Of a stretch of DNA of 64,000 bases, positions 27,534 to 38,363 are shown piece by piece. The position numbers and the translations under genes were made by a program. This DNA is from Streptococcus pneumoniae (GTDB lineage: Bacteria; Bacillota; Bacilli; Lactobacillales; Streptococcaceae). Positions within the stretch are counted from its first letter, which is position 1, and each line of letters starts with the position of its first letter. The notes beneath the pieces were generated by a model. The model was not told where the DNA came from. It searched no databases and saw nothing but the letters and a program-made list of their open reading frames with translations. The DNA lies in the NCBI RefSeq assembly GCF_001457635.1, contig NZ_LN831051.1, positions 1,550,001 through 1,614,000 on the forward strand, given 5' to 3'.

Positions 27534-27793
27534 TTACGATTGTTGAAACGGCATAAAATCTGAATCAAAGGAGATAGTATCCCATTCTTCAGGATTGATA
27601 AAATTTAAAAATAGATTTTTAAATTCTTCCAGCTCATCATCTGAATGACAAATCCATTCTTTACCAGTCGAGACATACCATTTTCCAAGACTTTTCAATT
27701 CTTCACTCGTCAAACACGGTATTTGAGAGCATTTTTCGAAATTTATAATATAAACTTTTTTTCATAAATAGATTGGATAAAATCTTTGAACAT
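27534..27793 (-). pseudogene. Small acidic ORF with frameshift at A-tract
   Basis: A frame opens at 27793 (MFKDFIQSIYEKK) and stops soon after a run of seven A. One extra A would join it to a frame running to 27534 with SEELKSLGKWYVSTGKEWIC and a Trp/Asp-rich end. The product would be about 86 aa, acidic and without a signal peptide. I do not recognise the family. No strong RBS is seen. Probably a pseudogene, or less likely a slippage-controlled gene. Confidence 0.5.
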
Positions 27794-27835
27794 CTTTTTG
27801 ACTCACTAAAATTCTATATCTAATGACTAATTCTA

Positions 27836-29456
<1,621 letters not shown>

Positions 29457-31151
29457 TTAATCGAATTGCTCTTGTACGAATGCTAGGGCACCTTTTCCAT
29501 CACGAGTTAATTTGATGTATTGAGCGCCTTCTGTCTTAGCAAGTTTAATACCGAGCTTATCTGTTTCTGCCTTCATATCTTCAAAGTTTGAAGCAACTTG
29601 AGGAGCAAGGATAACCAAATCAAACTCTGGCAACATTTCACGGTGAGCACCATAGCCGCCTGCTGCTGCTTTCACAGGGACATTGTATTCTGCTGCTGCC
29701 TTATTCAAAGCATTTGCAAGGAGTCCACTTGTACCTCCACCAGCACAGAGAACGAGGACATTTGTTTCTTCAGTGATGGTATTTTGTGCTGCATCGACAC
29801 CCGCTTTTTCAAGAATAGCATCCGCTTTTGCAGTGTTGAAGTTTGCAGCAACTTTTTCTTTCAATTCAGATGAAGAGTTTCCTTTCCGTTCTTCTTCTAA
29901 AATTTGATGGTCATAAACTTTAACAAATGGATAATAGATTAAAGTGTCGATAATGATTAAAGTTATAGCCAAGACGAATGACAATGGAGCCAGCGCCGTT
30001 CCCATAACAATACCAATTGGAGCAGGTGTTGTCCAAGGTAAAATAATACTGAAACTATTCATTTGTAGAACATCTACAAAAAATTTCATAATCCAAACAT
30101 TGATAATAGGAGCAGTAACAAACGGAATAAAGAAGATAGGATTTAAAACAATTGGAGCACCAAATAGGATTGGTTCATTTACGCCAAAGAAAGTAGGAAC
30201 TACAGACGCACGTCCGACAATTCTATTTCTTTTTGATTTACATAACCACATAAACATAAATGGAACTACTAGTGTTGCACCAGTACCACCCATTGTTACA
30301 ACAAAAGTTTGAGTAACTGGATTTAAAATTTTATCTGCGTGCATACCAGCTTGCACAAGCTGAACATTAGCTTCTATATTTGCATAACTGATAGCTACAA
30401 TTAAAGGTTCTACAACAGATGGCCCATGAATTCCAACAAACCAAAAGAAAGCATAAGCACCAAATACAATAGCTAAACCGATATAACCATCAGTAGCTGA
30501 AAATAGAGGGGCTAATATTTTACCAACAGATTCTGCTACATTTGTACCAAAAATATTTCTAACAATTAAATCCAATCCATATATTGAAAGAACAGATAAG
30601 GCAAACGGAATAACATCTTTAAAAACTTGTGCAATATTTGGTGGAACCTCTTCAGGAAGTCTAATGGTTACATTATTTTTAATACATACTTTATAGATAT
30701 TTACTGTAATAAAAGCTGCCAAAAATGCAGTAAGTAATCCTCTAGTACCTAAAAGACCATTAGCAAATCCACCTTCAATTGGATCAGCTGCCAGTATTAA
30801 CAATCCAACAACAGCTGCTAAAAAAGTTGACATGTAGTTGATTTGGTTGGTTTTCTCCATACTACGTGTATTAACTGAATCTGTTAACGATTTTGCAGTT
30901 GTCCCAGCTACTAAGAGAGCTAAAATTCCCATTGAGTAGTTGTAAGGTTTCAAAATAAAAGCTAACTGTTCATCAGACCATTTAAACCCAAAAATATTGG
31001 GCACAGCAGCTATTAGTATAAAAATACTTGAGAATAATACTGCTGGCATACTGGAAATAAAACCATCTTTTATCGCTCTTAAGTATATATTTCTCGATAA
31101 TTTCTCAAAGAAAGGCTTTCCTTTCTCAATAAAAATTATTAACTTATCCAT
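29457..31151 (-). CDS. lacE: Lactose PTS enzyme IICB
   Basis: 564 aa: an EIIC membrane domain (about 1-430, 8-10 hydrophobic segments) and a C-terminal EIIB domain with the phosphocysteine in [16 protein letters not shown]. Start [13 protein letters not shown] at 31151 has GAGGAG upstream; a longer frame start is not supported. Imports and phosphorylates lactose. The stop of lacF lies one base before this start, so the two are translationally linked. Confidence 0.96.
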   Translation of the reverse strand: MDKLIIFIEKGKPFFEKLSRNIYLRAIKDGFISSMPAVLFSSIFILIAAVPNIFGFKWSDEQLAFILKPYNYSMGILALLVAGTTAKSLTDSVNTRSMEKTNQINYMSTFLAAVVGLLILAADPIEGGFANGLLGTRGLLTAFLAAFITVNIYKVCIKNNVTIRLPEEVPPNIAQVFKDVIPFALSVLSIYGLDLIVRNIFGTNVAESVGKILAPLFSATDGYIGLAIVFGAYAFFWFVGIHGPSVVEPLIVAISYANIEANVQLVQAGMHADKILNPVTQTFVVTMGGTGATLVVPFMFMWLCKSKRNRIVGRASVVPTFFGVNEPILFGAPIVLNPIFFIPFVTAPIINVWIMKFFVDVLQMNSFSIILPWTTPAPIGIVMGTALAPLSFVLAITLIIIDTLIYYPFVKVYDHQILEEERKGNSSSELKEKVAANFNTAKADAILEKAGVDAAQNTITEETNVLVLCAGGGTSGLLANALNKAAAEYNVPVKAAAGGYGAHREMLPEFDLVILAPQVASNFEDMKAETDKLGIKLAKTEGAQYIKLTRDGKGALAFVQEQFD

Positions 31152-31152
31152 T

Positions 31153-31470
31153 TTATTTAACTCCTCTCTTGTAAAGTTCAATTAAATGGTGCATTAGGTC
31201 TTTTAACAAGATAGTTGTCATCAAGTGATCTTGACCATGCATCATGGTCACACTATACGCTAAGTCCTCACCAGAAGCTTCCTTAGTCAATAGACTTGTT
31301 TGCGCGTGGTGAGCCTCTGCAATACAGCTACCAGCTTCCTCTACCAGAGCGTCCGCTTTTTCAAAATCACCAGCTTCAGCAGCCTTCAAGGCTTCCAATA
31401 GTTTTGAACGAGCATCGCCAGCATAGGCTACGATTTCAAAACCTAACAATGTTACTTCTTCTCTATTCAT
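31153..31470 (-). CDS. lacF: Lactose PTS enzyme IIA
   Basis: 105 aa IIA-lac family. The phosphohistidine is in [18 protein letters not shown] and the trimer metal-binding Asp in [14 protein letters not shown]. It passes phosphate from HPr to LacE. RBS AAGGAG upstream. Confidence 0.96.
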   Translation of the reverse strand: MNREEVTLLGFEIVAYAGDARSKLLEALKAAEAGDFEKADALVEEAGSCIAEAHHAQTSLLTKEASGEDLAYSVTMMHGQDHLMTTILLKDLMHHLIELYKRGVK

Positions 31471-31505
31471 GATAGAATTCTCCTTATATAGTTTTAAATA
31501 AATTT

Positions 31506-32342
31506 TTATGACAATAAACGTTGGATATGTAGAACTAGATAAACTCGTTCACTTTTATACAAATCAAGACCCGTATGTTGCGTAATCACATCATAGATCT
31601 TGGAACCAATCTCGAAGGCTTTTGGATAGGATTGTTTAATATGATCTTCCATATCCAGAAGTGATTGGTTATCATCTCTAGATCTGTCTAAATAATCCAA
31701 GAAATAATTCAAATGGATCATAAAGCGATCATAGAAATGGTTATTCTTTTTAGTTCGTTGAATTGCATAGTCCGTTAAAACTTCTTCAACATTCCTGAGA
31801 ATTTCTTTCCTCTTATCAATCGACTCCACAAGTTCCACTTCATTTTCACCTTCAGCATTAATGAAATGATAAGCAATCCGAATAATTTCGTCCTCAGGAA
31901 AATGATCTGCTAGCTTCTGACGGTAAATTTCAAAAGCTTCATTTGCGATTTGAAAAGCGACAGGATACTTAGCGGAAATATCTGGCAGATTACTATCCTT
32001 GTACCTTCCTTGAGTTAGAGCTTGATAAGAACAGTAAATATGATCTGTCAAGGTTACATAGAGATACTCTTGAATCGGATAATGATATTTCTTTGATAGC
32101 TTATCAATGATTTCATAGGTCACTGTGATAAAATCAAGCGGAACATCTTTGAGAAGAGCCATAAAGTTTTCTCTGGACTCTTCGGTCTTCATCCGAAAGA
32201 TTTTCTCAACCTGATTTTCAGCAATCAAATCCCCCTTCCTTTTTCCGAATGCAATCCCCTTACCAATTATAATCACCTCTTCTCCCTTATCATTTCTGAC
32301 AAGCGAGACATTGTGATTCATTGGATTTAGAATTCGATACAT
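31506..32342 (-). CDS. lacT: BglG-family antiterminator LacT
   Basis: 278 aa. The N-terminal RNA-binding domain starts [20 protein letters not shown]; two PRD domains follow with histidines in [11 protein letters not shown] and [20 protein letters not shown]. It binds the leader RAT site when PTS phosphorylation signals sugar, allowing read-through of the upstream terminator into lacTFEG. RBS AGGAGG overlaps the leader end. Confidence 0.93.
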   Translation of the reverse strand: MYRILNPMNHNVSLVRNDKGEEVIIIGKGIAFGKRKGDLIAENQVEKIFRMKTEESRENFMALLKDVPLDFITVTYEIIDKLSKKYHYPIQEYLYVTLTDHIYCSYQALTQGRYKDSNLPDISAKYPVAFQIANEAFEIYRQKLADHFPEDEIIRIAYHFINAEGENEVELVESIDKRKEILRNVEEVLTDYAIQRTKKNNHFYDRFMIHLNYFLDYLDRSRDDNQSLLDMEDHIKQSYPKAFEIGSKIYDVITQHTGLDLYKSERVYLVLHIQRLLS

Positions 32343-32385
32343 GTCAACCTCCTTTTATATCTTAAAGGTATATGAGTACAAAAAA

Positions 32386-32464
32386 TGACCACAAATGAAC
32401 TAGAAAATCAGCTGATTTCTAATTCACCTGTGATCATGCCTAATATTACTTAGTAACACTCACC
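32386..32464 (-). promoter_or_regulatory. LacT RAT site and leader terminator
   Basis: On the minus strand the leader first shows a RAT-like region (ggtgagtgttactaagtaat, then attaggcat; 32435-32464). It overlaps the start of a long stem of about 24 bp formed by tgatcacaggtgaattagaa and ctagttcatttgtggtca, followed by a T6 run near 32380. This is the BglG/LacT arrangement: RAT and terminator are mutually exclusive. Confidence 0.8.
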
Positions 32465-32484
32465 TTGTATTAACTTGTGATTTA

Positions 32485-32513
32485 AGTATAGCACAAGTCG
32501 GTTGTTTTGTAAA
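32485..32513 (-). promoter_or_regulatory. lacTFEG promoter with cre-like palindrome
   Basis: -35 TTTACA (32508-32513), 17-bp spacer, -10 TATACT (32485-32490). The palindrome tgtaaacctttaca (32508-32521) overlaps the -35 and resembles a CcpA cre site. The segment 32471-32522 is repeated almost exactly at 33510-33561. Confidence 0.75.
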
Positions 32514-32579
32514 CCTTTACATACAACTTTTTTTAAAACTTAACTATGTTCTAAAATTCATCAAACAGAGGCTCTGTTT

Positions 32580-32726
32580 TTATTTATTTTTGTAAATCAA
32601 AACAAAAACAGGAAGACAGAAAAATAAAAAAGTAGCTACATTTTTAAAATTCATTAAGTCTAATAAACAAAGAACACAAGAAACTATAAAACAAAATACA
32701 GTTATTTTTTTAAAAGAATGATTCAT
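32580..32726 (-). CDS. Small two-helix membrane protein, candidate bacteriocin immunity protein
   Basis: 48 aa starting MNHSFKKITVFCFIVSCVLC and ending FVLIYKNK; two hydrophobic stretches (about 9-24 and 30-44) around a short loop, Lys at both ends. It starts 14 bp after the stop of the bacteriocin-like gene with an AGAGGTT site upstream, and is followed by a small hairpin (aaacaga/tctgttt). Size, topology and position suit an immunity peptide; no sequence family is recognised, so function is inference. Confidence 0.6.
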   Translation of the reverse strand: MNHSFKKITVFCFIVSCVLCLLDLMNFKNVATFLFFCLPVFVLIYKNK

Positions 32727-32739
32727 AAAGAAATAACCT

Positions 32740-33357
32740 CTAAGGTAAATCTATGGTGTAAACAAGGTTCACAAACGGCACTTCTACTGTAGCTACAGCA
32801 ACTGTCCAATAATTTTCTACAGCAGTTTTTACAGCCCAGCCAATCGCACCACTTATTACAGCAACAAATCCAGATGTAACAGGATTAACCGCAAATTGTT
32901 TCAAATGCCATCCAGCATATCCAGTAGCGAAAGCTCCAGCAGCCCAGCCACCCATCCCCCTCACTTGAGGACCAAGATTGAAACGAAAACCTACAGGACC
33001 TCTTTCGTAAACGTTGGGCAACTCTTTTACAGCTTCATACATCAAACTTGCTTCTTGTACAGAAATACCAATATTTTTTGCTAACTCTTCAGGAGTGCCT
33101 TTTAAATTTATATTTCCAAATTTATCTACATAAAAATAATCTTCCAAAATTTGACCAGCATTTACAATATCTTCTGAAACCGAAACATTATAAAATTTAT
33201 TCCCATCAACATTCAAAACAATATCATTTGCTTTATCTACTGTAGTTAGGGCACTATCTGCAAATACAGAACCACTAAGCATAGGTAAGGCTGATGAGAA
33301 TATTGAAACAATACCTAGTCCTACAACTAACGCTTTAAAACTCTTTTTAGTAGCCAT
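32740..33357 (-). CDS. Secreted bacteriocin-like protein
   Basis: 205 aa. The signal peptide is KSFKALVVGLGIVSIFSSAL with a likely cleavage at SVFA|DSAL. The mature half has a Val/Asn-rich N part, and a Gly/Ala-rich hydrophobic C part: GMGGWAAGAFATGYAGWHLK and FVAVISGAIGWAVKTAVENYW. There are no cysteines. This pattern recalls large linear bacteriocins such as streptococcin A-M57; the match is from general likeness only. RBS AGGAGA. It has its own lac-type promoter and is followed by a possible immunity gene, all between lacD and lacT. Confidence 0.7.
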   Translation of the reverse strand: MATKKSFKALVVGLGIVSIFSSALPMLSGSVFADSALTTVDKANDIVLNVDGNKFYNVSVSEDIVNAGQILEDYFYVDKFGNINLKGTPEELAKNIGISVQEASLMYEAVKELPNVYERGPVGFRFNLGPQVRGMGGWAAGAFATGYAGWHLKQFAVNPVTSGFVAVISGAIGWAVKTAVENYWTVAVATVEVPFVNLVYTIDLP

Positions 33358-33401
33358 TTATCTTCTCCTTTTATAGAACAATGAATGAAATGTGCATCTA
33401 A

Positions 33402-33466
33402 ATATAGTTTATTCTGGCAATATTGTTTCCGTATTTTTCCTTCCTAGCTCGTAAAATAAACTATAT
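33402..33466. repeat. 65-bp inverted repeat upstream of the bacteriocin-like gene
   Basis: Ends atatagtttatt and aataaactatat form a 12-bp inverted repeat around a 41-bp loop, in the 5' leader of the bacteriocin-like transcript. Could be a leader structure or a miniature mobile repeat. Confidence 0.45.
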
Positions 33467-33523
33467 CCTATTTTTATTATACTTCATATAGTTATTTTCT
33501 AATTCATATTAACTTGTGATCTA

Positions 33524-33552
33524 AGTATAGCACAAGTAAGTTATTTTGTAAA
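33524..33552 (-). promoter_or_regulatory. Promoter of the bacteriocin-like gene, copy of lacT promoter
   Basis: -35 TTTACA (33547-33552), 17-bp spacer, -10 TATACT (33524-33529), with the cre-like tgtaaacccttaca at 33547-33560. It belongs to a 52-bp segment (33510-33561) differing at only about 5 positions from the lacT promoter at 32471-32522. Confidence 0.75.
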
Positions 33553-33615
33553 CCCTTACATGTAGCTTTTTTAAATTTTTTTTTAGATTCATGTTCCTAA
33601 ACCGGAAGGGCTTTC

Positions 33616-34596
33616 TTACACTCGTTCTTTCCATGAAGTCGCTGTTGTTTGAAGAACTTTATTGAGTTCGTCAATGTTTTCAAATCCAGTTGTGCGAAGC
33701 CATTCGCGTGCTGCTTCTTCACCATCTTTGATGTAAGCTTCAACCGATCCAGCCCATGTAGCACGGCCACAAAGAACTCCGTTAAAGTTTGCACCTGATT
33801 CGTGAGCAAATACAAGAGTATCTTGGAAGAGTTTAGCTGATACACCAGCACTCAAGTAGATGTATGGCAAGTTAGTTGCTTCATCTTGAGCTTTGAAGAA
33901 GGCTGCTGCTTCTTCACGTGTATAAACTACTTCACCTTCAGCAAAACCTTCAACATATTTAATGTTAACAGGAACTTCAACTTTCAAGACATCAATGTTA
34001 AAGCGTGGGTCTGAGAAGACTTTCATAGCACCGATAACTTTGTGTGGTTTTACTTTAGCGTATTCTACAGAACCAGCGTCAGCAATTTTTTCATCGTAAG
34101 CAAGGATTTCAAGGAAGAATGGGATATCTTCAGCCACACACTCAGAACCGATACGCTCGATATAAGCTTGTTTTTCTTGGTTGAGTTCGTCTGAACTATC
34201 TACATCATAGTAAAGCAAGAATTTAACTGCATCTGCACCCTCTTCTTTAATACGTTTTGCAGACCAAACATCCAAGCAGTCTGGCAAGCGTTTTGTACTT
34301 GTTGTGTCATAACCTGTTTTTTCATAAGCAAGGAGAAGACCAGCTTTTTCATCAAGAGCTTTAGTTGCTGGAAGTCCATACTCAGGGTCAAGAAGCATTG
34401 ATGAAGCGTATTTAGTCAATTCATCTGCTACCAAGACTTTCAGTTCTTCCATTTGAGCCACAGTTGGTTCTTCTGTTTGGTGTTGAGCCATGAGGCGTTT
34501 CAAAGCACCACGTTGGTCAAATGCAAGAGCTGAGATGATACCATTTTCATCAGAAAGTTTTTCTAAGCGTGCACGTTTTTGTTCTGTTAAAGCCAT
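33616..34596 (-). CDS. lacD: Tagatose 1,6-bisphosphate aldolase
   Basis: 326 aa class I aldolase. Lys205 in [13 protein letters not shown] is the expected Schiff-base lysine. It splits tagatose-1,6-bisphosphate into DHAP and glyceraldehyde-3-phosphate. It follows lacC by one base. RBS AGAGG. Length and sequence fit LacD. Confidence 0.96.
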   Translation of the reverse strand: MALTEQKRARLEKLSDENGIISALAFDQRGALKRLMAQHQTEEPTVAQMEELKVLVADELTKYASSMLLDPEYGLPATKALDEKAGLLLAYEKTGYDTTSTKRLPDCLDVWSAKRIKEEGADAVKFLLYYDVDSSDELNQEKQAYIERIGSECVAEDIPFFLEILAYDEKIADAGSVEYAKVKPHKVIGAMKVFSDPRFNIDVLKVEVPVNIKYVEGFAEGEVVYTREEAAAFFKAQDEATNLPYIYLSAGVSAKLFQDTLVFAHESGANFNGVLCGRATWAGSVEAYIKDGEEAAREWLRTTGFENIDELNKVLQTTATSWKERV

Positions 34597-34597
34597 T

Positions 34598-35527
34598 TTA
34601 TACCTCTTTTACTATTAATTGATCATATAGAGCTTGATAGTTGGCCATGTTGACATGACCAGTCATTTTTTCTTGAGCATTGAGCATACCAAGGACATTT
34701 GCCTTGATGAGTAATGCTGCATCCGATTCTTTGTGAAGAAGTCCTGAAGAAATCCCTGCCACAGTAGAATCTCCAGATCCAACAGGATTTACCACCTGAA
34801 TTCTAGGAATATCTACCTTGTAGAAAGTGTCACCATGTTTGGCAAAGGCACCGTTGGCACCAAGCGAAACGATAATCCATTCAATCCCTGCAAACAAAGG
34901 TTCTTGAAGGACTTCTTTTAATTCATCCAAATCTTCAGAAACTTCTCTTCCAAGAAGCTGAGATAATTCCTCATTATTTGGTTTGATGACTGTTGGTTTA
35001 TGTGGTGATTCAAGAACCGCCTGAAGTGCTGCACCAGAGCAGTCCAAGACAACAGGCTTGCTAGCTTGATTAGCAAGTTCTACCAAGCTGGCGTAGTAAT
35101 CAACTGGAAGGCCAGCTGGCAGACTACCTGAGATAGCTACTACTTCAACTGACTCCAAGAGTTTTTTGAAATGTTCCAAAAAGTCTTGACCTTCCTGTTC
35201 CAATACCTCGGGACCTTTTTCAAGAACTTCTGTTTGGTTATCTCCATGAAGAATAGCGATACAGTTCCGAGTTTCTCCCTGAATTGAGAAGAAATCTTTC
35301 TTTACTTGATTATCGATATGTTCAACCAAAAACTCACCAAGTTTGCCACCTACTAAACCAGTAGCAAGAACAGAATCGCCAAATTCTGAAAGTACGCGTG
35401 TAACATTGAGCCCCTTACCACCAGCCGTTTTGGTTACATCTACCACACGATTGACAGTATCAATCTTCAACTCATCCAAGGGATAGGAAATATCAATGGA
35501 TGGGTTCATTGTGACTGTTAAAATCAT
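34598..35527 (-). CDS. lacC: Tagatose-6-phosphate kinase
   Basis: 309 aa PfkB-family kinase. N-terminal motif [18 protein letters not shown] and C-terminal catalytic motif [18 protein letters not shown] with the base Asp. It phosphorylates tagatose-6-phosphate. 10 bp after lacB, tightly coupled to lacD. Confidence 0.96.
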   Translation of the reverse strand: MILTVTMNPSIDISYPLDELKIDTVNRVVDVTKTAGGKGLNVTRVLSEFGDSVLATGLVGGKLGEFLVEHIDNQVKKDFFSIQGETRNCIAILHGDNQTEVLEKGPEVLEQEGQDFLEHFKKLLESVEVVAISGSLPAGLPVDYYASLVELANQASKPVVLDCSGAALQAVLESPHKPTVIKPNNEELSQLLGREVSEDLDELKEVLQEPLFAGIEWIIVSLGANGAFAKHGDTFYKVDIPRIQVVNPVGSGDSTVAGISSGLLHKESDAALLIKANVLGMLNAQEKMTGHVNMANYQALYDQLIVKEV

Positions 35528-35537
35528 AGGTCACCTC

Positions 35538-36053
35538 TTAGTCGTGGTATTCTCCGCGATCCCATTTTTCAAGGAATTCAGTGAAGAAGTTTGCATCTGT
35601 TTGTTGAGCATTGTGTGTTTCAACATGTTCAATTTTCGCAATCAATTTTTTGTTTTCTTCAGATGGTTTGTATTCAGCATGGATGAAAGCTTCGATGATA
35701 TCGCACATGAGCAATTCACCAGTAATCTTACCACCAAAACCGATAACGTTGGCGTTCAATTGTTCTTTAGCATAAAGGGCTGTTGTCATATCACGAACCA
35801 AGGCAGAACGAACACCTGGAACTTTATTTACAGCGTTGTTGATACCAACACCAGTACCACAGATACATACCCCGAGATCAGCTTGACCACTAGTTACTGC
35901 TTCCCCTACTTTTTTACCAAAGATTGGGTAGTGAGTACGTGTATGGTCATAGGTACCAAAGTCAATGACTTCATATCCTTTTGATTTCAAAAATTCTGAA
36001 ACCGCCATTTTTTCATCTGTTACGATGTGGTCACATCCAATTGCAATTCTCAT
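35538..36053 (-). CDS. lacB: Galactose-6-phosphate isomerase subunit B
   Basis: 171 aa RpiB/LacAB-family subunit: [19 protein letters not shown] at the N terminus and the active-site segment [20 protein letters not shown]. With LacA it converts galactose-6-phosphate to tagatose-6-phosphate. Confidence 0.96.
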   Translation of the reverse strand: MRIAIGCDHIVTDEKMAVSEFLKSKGYEVIDFGTYDHTRTHYPIFGKKVGEAVTSGQADLGVCICGTGVGINNAVNKVPGVRSALVRDMTTALYAKEQLNANVIGFGGKITGELLMCDIIEAFIHAEYKPSEENKKLIAKIEHVETHNAQQTDANFFTEFLEKWDRGEYHD

Positions 36054-36083
36054 TTTTAACTTACCTTTCTTACTATAATCTAA

Positions 36084-36509
36084 TTAGCCCATTTTGTTCA
36101 ACATGTCAACCCGGATTTGGTGACGACCACCGTCGTATTTACCATTAACAAATCCTTTAGCGATGTTTTTAGCCAATTCATCACCAACAAGTTGTGCCCC
36201 CATAGTGATCATACGTGAGTTGTTGTGGCCACGAGTCATATAAGCTGAACGTTCGTCAGATACTTCTGCAGCAACCATTCCTTTGATCTTAGTTGCAACC
36301 ATAAATGGACCAGCTCCATAAGCATCAATCACGATACCAAGGTTTTGTTCTTCTTTGTTTACTTCTGCAGCAACAGCGAGAGTCACATCAACAAAGTCTT
36401 GACCTTCAGCTGTAACATCCACAAGGTGGAAGTTTTCTTTTTCTAAGAAGTCTTTCACAACTTCTTTCAATCTCAAACCTGCAGCATCTGCACCGATAAC
36501 AATAGACAT
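36084..36509 (-). CDS. lacA: Galactose-6-phosphate isomerase subunit A
   Basis: 141 aa LacA, opening [20 protein letters not shown]. It lacks the Cys loop of LacB and has [19 protein letters not shown] instead, as usual for LacA; the active site is made with LacB. First gene of lacABCD; RBS AAGGAG. Confidence 0.95.
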   Translation of the reverse strand: MSIVIGADAAGLRLKEVVKDFLEKENFHLVDVTAEGQDFVDVTLAVAAEVNKEEQNLGIVIDAYGAGPFMVATKIKGMVAAEVSDERSAYMTRGHNNSRMITMGAQLVGDELAKNIAKGFVNGKYDGGRHQIRVDMLNKMG

Positions 36510-36599
36510 ATTGTATACTCCTTTTTATTTTTTCTATGCTGGATTCCAGCAGTGTATTGGCTGTCTTTAAAAAAACAGTCAATTAGTCCTCACAAACAT

Positions 36600-36628
36600 A
36601 ATATACTACTATTGTTTGAAGAAGTCAA
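36600..36628 (-). promoter_or_regulatory. lacABCD promoter with LacR-operator-like DNA
   Basis: -35 TTGACT (36623-36628), 17-bp spacer, -10 TATATT (36600-36605). Upstream (36631-36650) is gtttgtgtttgtttttgtta, and cacaaacata lies at 36591-36600, both like the repeats before lacR. Confidence 0.7.
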
Positions 36629-36666
36629 TAGTTTGTGTTTGTTTTTGTTATTTATTTTTTGCTTTT

Positions 36667-37164
36667 TTATAAAACTTCTATCTCAAACCCTAATTCTTCA
36701 ACCTGATTGGCTTCTAAGAGACAAACATTCTTCTTATCTTCTAAATGATCTCCTTCTTCAAGGAATGTTGACAAGCCAGACCATGGTTCAAAGGTAATGA
36801 AAGGTCCCTTGTTCAAAGTTGACCAGATGATGAGGTTTGGAAATTCTGCAAAATGCACTTTCAATCCCTTATCATGTTTAAGAGAACGAAGGGCAATTGT
36901 TCGAGATTGCAATTCATCCAAAGTCACTGCATCTGTGCTGAAAAGATCATAACTAAGATCTATTTCTTTTTGTCCCTCTAGCCATGGACTTCTATCTTGG
37001 AAATCCAACATACCTGTTTCTGGGAAAAGACGTGGAACAGAGCAAATCTCTTCTTTCTCAAACTCTAGATAATAATCTTCATAGACTTCATCATCAAGTA
37101 GAGGACAATTAAATCCTGGATGTCCACCAATAAAGTAAGGCCTGACCTTGCTAGTTTCTTTATT
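36667..37164 (-). pseudogene. lacX: lacX-like aldose 1-epimerase, 5' end removed by IS1381
   Basis: The frame is open from the IS1381 border: PYFIGGHPGFNCPLLDDE carries the catalytic His, then VPRLFPETGMLDFQDRSPWL. About 165 codons remain of a protein usually near 300 aa. It has no start codon of its own in the conserved region; the IS replaces the N terminus. Such genes accompany lac operons and act on sugar anomers. Confidence 0.82.
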
Positions 37165-37179
37165 AGACTTCCTGCAAAA

Positions 37180-37609
37180 CTAGAATCCTAGTTCATGATT
37201 GATAATGCCAGCAATCAAATTCATTCGTAATCCGAAGCGTTTACGATGATTTCGATAGGTTGTTGAAAACATTTTAAACGTTTTTACTTTGGCAAAGATG
37301 TTCTCAACCTTGCTTCTCTCCTTGGATAGCGCATGGTTACAGGCTTTATCTTCAGCTGTTAGCGGCTTGAGTTTGCTGGATTTACGTGGAGTTTGTGCTT
37401 GAGGATATATCTTCATGAGCCCTTGATAACCACTGTCAGCCAAGATTTTACCAGCTTGTCCGATATTTCTGCGACTCATTTTGAACAACTTCATATCATA
37501 ACAAATAGTTCACAGCGATATCCAAAGAAACAATTCTCCCTTGACTTGTGACAATCGCTTGAGCCTTCATAGCGTGGCATTTCTTTTTACCAGAATCATT
37601 CGCTAATTC
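37180..37609 (-). pseudogene. IS1381 transposase orfB, frameshifted
   Basis: The DDE C-terminal half: KKKCHAMKAQAIVTSQGRI, LADSGYQGLMKIYPQA and NHALSKERSKVENIFAKVK (Glu region). An extra T near 37495-37510 shifts the frame (AVNYLL stop instead of AVNYCYDMK), so even frameshifted translation from orfA would not give a full enzyme. Confidence 0.75.
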
Positions 37610-37985
37610 TTTTTTTAGGGCGATTGATTTGTACTTCCGTCGCATCAATCATTACCGTGTCCTCAGAGCTGAGAGGAGTTCTTGAAATCGTAACACCACT
37701 TTGAACAAGAGTTACTTCAACCCATTGGCTCCGACGGATAAAGTTGCTTTCGTGGATACCAAAATCAGCCGCAATTTGTTCATAAGTTCGATATTCTCGC
37801 ACATATTGAAGAGTAGCCATAAGAAGGTCTTCTAGGCTTAATTTAGGTTTTCGTCCACCTTTTGCGTGTTTAAGTTGATAAGCTGTTTTTAATACAGCTA
37901 ACATCTCTTCAAAAGTCGTGCGTTGAACACCAACAAGACGCTTAAATCGTGCATCAGTTAGTTGTTTACTTGCTTCATCATTCAT
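37596..37985 (-). CDS. IS1381 transposase orfA
   Basis: 129 aa: MNDEASKQLTDARFKRLVGV, the HTH-like YRTYEQIAADFGIHESNFIR, and the first catalytic Asp in DTVMIDATEVQINRPKK. It ends in a CCTAAAAAAAG tract, the likely slippage site into orfB. Confidence 0.85.
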   Translation of the reverse strand: MNDEASKQLTDARFKRLVGVQRTTFEEMLAVLKTAYQLKHAKGGRKPKLSLEDLLMATLQYVREYRTYEQIAADFGIHESNFIRRSQWVEVTLVQSGVTISRTPLSSEDTVMIDATEVQINRPKKRISE

Positions 37986-38022
37986 AGAACTACTATACCA
38001 TGTTTTGTTTCGCAGGAAGTCT

Positions 38023-38298
38023 AATCTAAAAAAGGTAAATTTAAGATTGGCAATACGAACATTAAACAGAATTCCATTTCTCTTTTTAGAATCAAAACGA
38101 CAATATTGTGGAATCTCTACAGGAACAATAGACTGCGACACTAAAATATCCTCCCTTAGTTTTACTTTACTAATAGTATATAGGAGGAGAGCCCTGAATC
38201 CTAGACCCTTTGTTATGATGCGCTTACAAACAGAGTTGGAAAAAATCTTAAAAGCAGAAAAACGCATGATATCAGCCCCTAACACTTGATACAATGCG
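38023..38298 (-). other. Truncated unidentified frame beside IS1381
   Basis: A minus-strand frame enters IS1381 from the right, containing VKLREDILVSQSIVPVEIPQ and RFDSKKRNGILFNVR. I do not recognise it. It is cut by the IS at 38023 and lacks a convincing start. A degraded copy of the aaaacgcat...atgcgtttt terminator lies at about 38262-38305. Confidence 0.45.
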
Positions 38299-38339
38299 TT
38301 TTATTATGAAAAGATCTACTGGATTTTTTCATAATAAAC
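38299..38339. terminator. Terminator after map
   Basis: Stem tttattatgaaaa / ttttcataataaa about 25 bp past the map stop. Confidence 0.7.
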
Positions 38340-38363
38340 TTCCAGTAGTCTTTTCACTTTTTA

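Larger units (their letters stand above)
37165..38022 (-). mobile_element. IS1381 (IS5 family), 858 bp
   Basis: Terminal inverted repeats begin agacttcctgc on the left and end gcaggaagtct on the right. Two overlapping transposase frames lie on the minus strand. The left flank (ctttatt) and the right flank (aatctaa) do not form a target duplication, and a different truncated gene lies on each side. The copy therefore probably marks a recombination junction. Confidence 0.9.

Noticed and set aside
32740..33357. Lantibiotic or class II bacteriocin
   Set aside because: Far too long, no double-glycine leader and no cysteines; a Sec signal peptide is present instead.
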